DNA of 64,000 nucleotides, from contig NZ_CP145809.1 of the NCBI RefSeq assembly GCF_038049925.1, positions 3,320,599 through 3,384,598 on the forward strand. The letters are read 5' to 3'. Position numbers and translations under genes: made by a program. Below the pieces are notes generated by a model. The model had not been told where the DNA came from, searched no databases, and was given only the letters and a program-made list of their open reading frames with translations. The DNA comes from Georgenia sp. M64. GTDB lineage: Bacteria; Actinomycetota; Actinomycetes; Actinomycetales; Actinomycetaceae. Below, piece by piece: positions 62,120-64,000 of this stretch; the first letter of the stretch is position 1; every line of letters starts with the position of its first letter.

Positions 62120-62728
62120 ATGCGCCGCCCACCATGCCTGCTGGTGCTCGTCGGGGTGCTGGCAGCGTGCAGCGTGACCTCGCTGGGACCGGCGCCGCCG
62201 GGTCCTTCACCCGTCACCACCGCGGAGACGTCGGGGGCCGCGGAGACGTCGGGCGCCGCCGATCCCGTCCCGACCGGGACGGTGACTGTCGAGATCTCCG
62301 ACGTGCGGGGTGCGACCGGATCGCACCTCGCCGTGGTGATCTTCGACCGTGGAGGCGCCGTCGTCCGGCCTGGTGAGGAGCCGCTGGAGGAGTTCACCGG
62401 CCACGGCGGGTTCGTCGTACCCGTCGACGCCGACCCGTTCTCCGTCACCCGCACCCTCCAGGAGGGCTCCCCGCTCCTGGAGGAGTACCCGAGCACGGGT
62501 CCGGACGCCGCCGTCCCGGCAGGCGACCACACGATGCTCGTCGCCGTCTCCTCCGACCTCGGGCCGTACAGCGAGTGGATGCCCGCCGCCCCCGTCGACC
62601 AGGGGTGCGACCTCACGGTGACCGTCACGGCGGGGACGACCACGACCGTGCGCCTGTCGGGGCTGCCGCGCTGGAGTGAGACGTCCGTGACCACGTGCAC
62701 GGCCGGCACTGACGAGCAGCCGACGTAG
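62120..62728 (+). CDS. Putative lipoprotein, unknown
   Basis: 202 aa with a lipoprotein signal ending in lipobox LAAC (Cys17), a Thr/Ser/Ala/Pro linker with a repeated AETSGAA, and a beta-rich domain (about 50-190) with VTVEISDVRGATGSHLAVV, FVVPVDADPFSVT, AGDHTMLVAVSSDLG and two Cys that could pair. The domain recalls DUF2141- or PEBP-like beta folds, but no certain family is seen. CGGAGG precedes ATG 62120. It may be expressed with the preceding His/Met-rich peptide. Confidence 0.75.
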   Translation: MRRPPCLLVLVGVLAACSVTSLGPAPPGPSPVTTAETSGAAETSGAADPVPTGTVTVEISDVRGATGSHLAVVIFDRGGAVVRPGEEPLEEFTGHGGFVVPVDADPFSVTRTLQEGSPLLEEYPSTGPDAAVPAGDHTMLVAVSSDLGPYSEWMPAAPVDQGCDLTVTVTAGTTTTVRLSGLPRWSETSVTTCTAGTDEQPT

Positions 62729-62734
62729 CGCCTG

Positions 62735-62798
62735 GAGCCTCGGGACGGTCGAGCCTCGGGACGGCGGAGCCTCGAGACGGTCGAGCCTCGGGACGGAC
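62735..62798. repeat. 16-bp tandem repeat x4 (GAGCCTCGGGACGGTC)
   Basis: Four 16-bp copies with single-base differences fill the gap between the convergent lipoprotein and DUF2071 genes. Confidence 0.85.
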
Positions 62799-62801
62799 GC
62801 C

Positions 62802-63506
62802 TCACGCCGGGCGGGGTGCCCCGACCCGCACGTGAACCACCGGCGCGTGGTGGACGAGCGGGTGCGCATTCGGCGTCGGCAACCCGTTCGCCGCCAGGAG
62901 CCGACCGACGTCCACCTGCGCCTGCGCCTCGCACAAGGGCCACGGCTCGTGCTCGACCGGCACCCGCCAGAGCCTCCCGCACCGCTCGGTGTAGGCGTTC
63001 CACCGTCCCGTCAGCCCGTTGGCGAGAGCGTCCGGCTCAGGTAGCGGTGCGCCCGGGCGGGCCCGCACGAGCATCTCGCCACCGCCGCGCTGCCGGCGCG
63101 AGGCGTACTCGACGCGCGACCGCCCGGGCGTGCGCACCGCGGTGCGCGCACGGACGTACGGCAGGCCGATCGTCCGCAGCGCCGCGACGACCGGCAGCCG
63201 GCCGCACTCCAGGGAGAAGAACCAGATCCCGTCCCGGCCGTCCGGGCCCTGGACGTAGGTGCGCACGTTGACCTCGACGAAGTCGCGAACGACGGGGACG
63301 GGCCACCCCGGTGCGCGTACCTGACGCATGACGAAGGGCGTGACACCGATCCACCCGGAGCCGTCGACCTCGTCGACCACCAGGCGCCGCGGGAACATCG
63401 GCTGGAGCAGCGCCGCCTCCACCCGCCAGTGCAGGAAGGTCACGAGGTGCCACTGCTGGAGGTTCAGCGGCACCCGCACGGCGGCGTCCGGACACCTGCC
63501 CACCAT
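62802..63506 (-). CDS. YqjF / DUF2071 family protein
   Basis: 234 aa, with the family pattern QWHLVTFLHWRVEAALLQPMFP, RRLVVDEVDGSGWIGVTPF and DFVEVNVRTYVQGPDGRDGIWFFSLEC, followed by LPYVRARTAV and ending with a WNAYTERCGRLWRVPVEHEPWPL segment. The fold resembles acetoacetate decarboxylase, but no enzymatic role is established. AGGAGG precedes ATG 63506, which was preferred to an upstream ATG at 63554. The 20-bp gap to the upstream small gene suggests an operon. Confidence 0.85.
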   Translation of the reverse strand: MVGRCPDAAVRVPLNLQQWHLVTFLHWRVEAALLQPMFPRRLVVDEVDGSGWIGVTPFVMRQVRAPGWPVPVVRDFVEVNVRTYVQGPDGRDGIWFFSLECGRLPVVAALRTIGLPYVRARTAVRTPGRSRVEYASRRQRGGGEMLVRARPGAPLPEPDALANGLTGRWNAYTERCGRLWRVPVEHEPWPLCEAQAQVDVGRLLAANGLPTPNAHPLVHHAPVVHVRVGAPRPA

Positions 63507-63526
63507 GGTGCGTCCTCCTGCGGCGC

Positions 63527-63841
63527 TCAGGGACGGGGGTCGACGCGGCTCCACCGGCGCTCACCCCGCCGCGCGCCCATGCCGGCCGCGCACCTCGGGC
63601 ACACCTGCGTCACCTCGTCCGCGTGCCGGCCGGTCGCCGGCTGGACATCGGCCCAGCCGACGTGCGAGAACCAGACGAACCGCTCCCGGCTCAGCGCCCG
63701 ACCGCACAGGGTCTGGTTGTGGCCCGGCACCCAGGCGTGCACCTCCCCTGCCGGGGCGCGCATACCGTCCGGGTCGGTCCACTGACCCGTGGCGACCACC
63801 GACGCGGCCGACCTCTTCCTACCGCTCGACCCCTTCGCCAC
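63527..63841 (-). CDS. Small protein with paired cysteines, unknown
   Basis: 104 aa. A Lys/Arg/Ser-rich start leads to HAWVPGHNQTLCGRALSRE, then FVWFSHVGWADVQPATG and TQVCPRCAAGMG. The Cys/His set (H, C, C-x2-C) could bind zinc, as in short actinobacterial zinc-ribbon proteins. No family is named with confidence. ATG 63841 gives the longest frame. It lies 20 bp upstream of the DUF2071 gene and is probably cotranscribed. The 159 bp to the window end show no gene. Confidence 0.6.
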   Translation of the reverse strand: MAKGSSGRKRSAASVVATGQWTDPDGMRAPAGEVHAWVPGHNQTLCGRALSRERFVWFSHVGWADVQPATGRHADEVTQVCPRCAAGMGARRGERRWSRVDPRP

Positions 63842-64000
63842 CTGCTGCCTCCTCCCTGTGCCCCGCCGGTCAGGTCGCGGCGGTCCGCCGGTCGCCGCGG
63901 TGGGGCACGGCTCGACGCACCGGGGTCAGGAGTGCCTTGCTCGCCACGCATGGTCCGCCGCCGTGCGCTCCTCGGCAACCTGAAGGGCCGTCGTGGCCGG

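Overview
The window is chromosomal DNA of a very high-GC actinomycete. Frequent GTG starts, many 4-bp ATGA/GTGA gene overlaps, a DtxR/IdeR-type iron box, an actinobacterial SOS box (TCGAAC-N4-GTTCGG), a DUF222 HNH gene and the Glp/SepX(GlpR) pair all fit Micrococcales (a Georgenia- or Cellulomonas-like genus). That placement is inferred from gene content; no marker gene was compared.

Layout. 1-3.5 kb: a three-gene ferric-iron ABC importer (binding lipoprotein, fused permease, ATPase cut by the window edge) behind an iron box. 3.74-15.21 kb: an integrative element in the 3' end of tRNA-Ala(CGC), bounded by identical 35-bp direct repeats. It carries a tyrosine integrase, an excisionase-like protein, a MobF relaxase/helicase with no other transfer gene, an intact K+/H+ antiporter, a decayed tandem universal stress protein gene, nested IS remnants with an intact IS1380-type copy, and a 0.95-kb non-coding stretch with iterated and palindromic repeats. 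15.3-20.3 kb: a conserved actinobacterial block (sepX/glpR, acetyltransferase, glp/moeA, galU, 5-formyl-THF cyclo-ligase). 20.3-27.4 kb: a penicillin-acylase family protein, FmdB zinc ribbon, SAF/CpaB protein, two mscL paralogues and an SOS-box-preceded HNH protein. 27.6-36.2 kb: a giant helicase-like protein with a degenerate P-loop, a CHAD protein, an M19 dipeptidase and a tandem GNAT protein. 36.4-47.8 kb: two ABC exporter pairs, a P-type ATPase, an N5-(carboxyethyl)ornithine synthase-like enzyme, RF3 and RNase J.

48.1-56.1 kb is metabolically the most striking part: a 1706-aa pyruvate:ferredoxin oxidoreductase with a fused C-terminal single-cluster ferredoxin, overlapping by ATGA a 965-aa protein that joins an NfnB/GltD-like and an NfnA/DHODB-like half in one chain. 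Together they look like a two-gene pyruvate-to-NAD(P)H electron-transfer machine, possibly bifurcating. 56.2-64 kb holds a VOC protein, a drug-exporter-like ABC pair, an LGFP-repeat protein divergent from a LysR regulator, a small His/Met-rich exported peptide, a lipoprotein, a DUF2071 protein and a small Cys-pair protein.

Many intergenic regions contain short tandem repeats, each with its own unit (7, 6, 30, 30, 11 and 16 bp). All similarities come from reading motifs; no database search was run.
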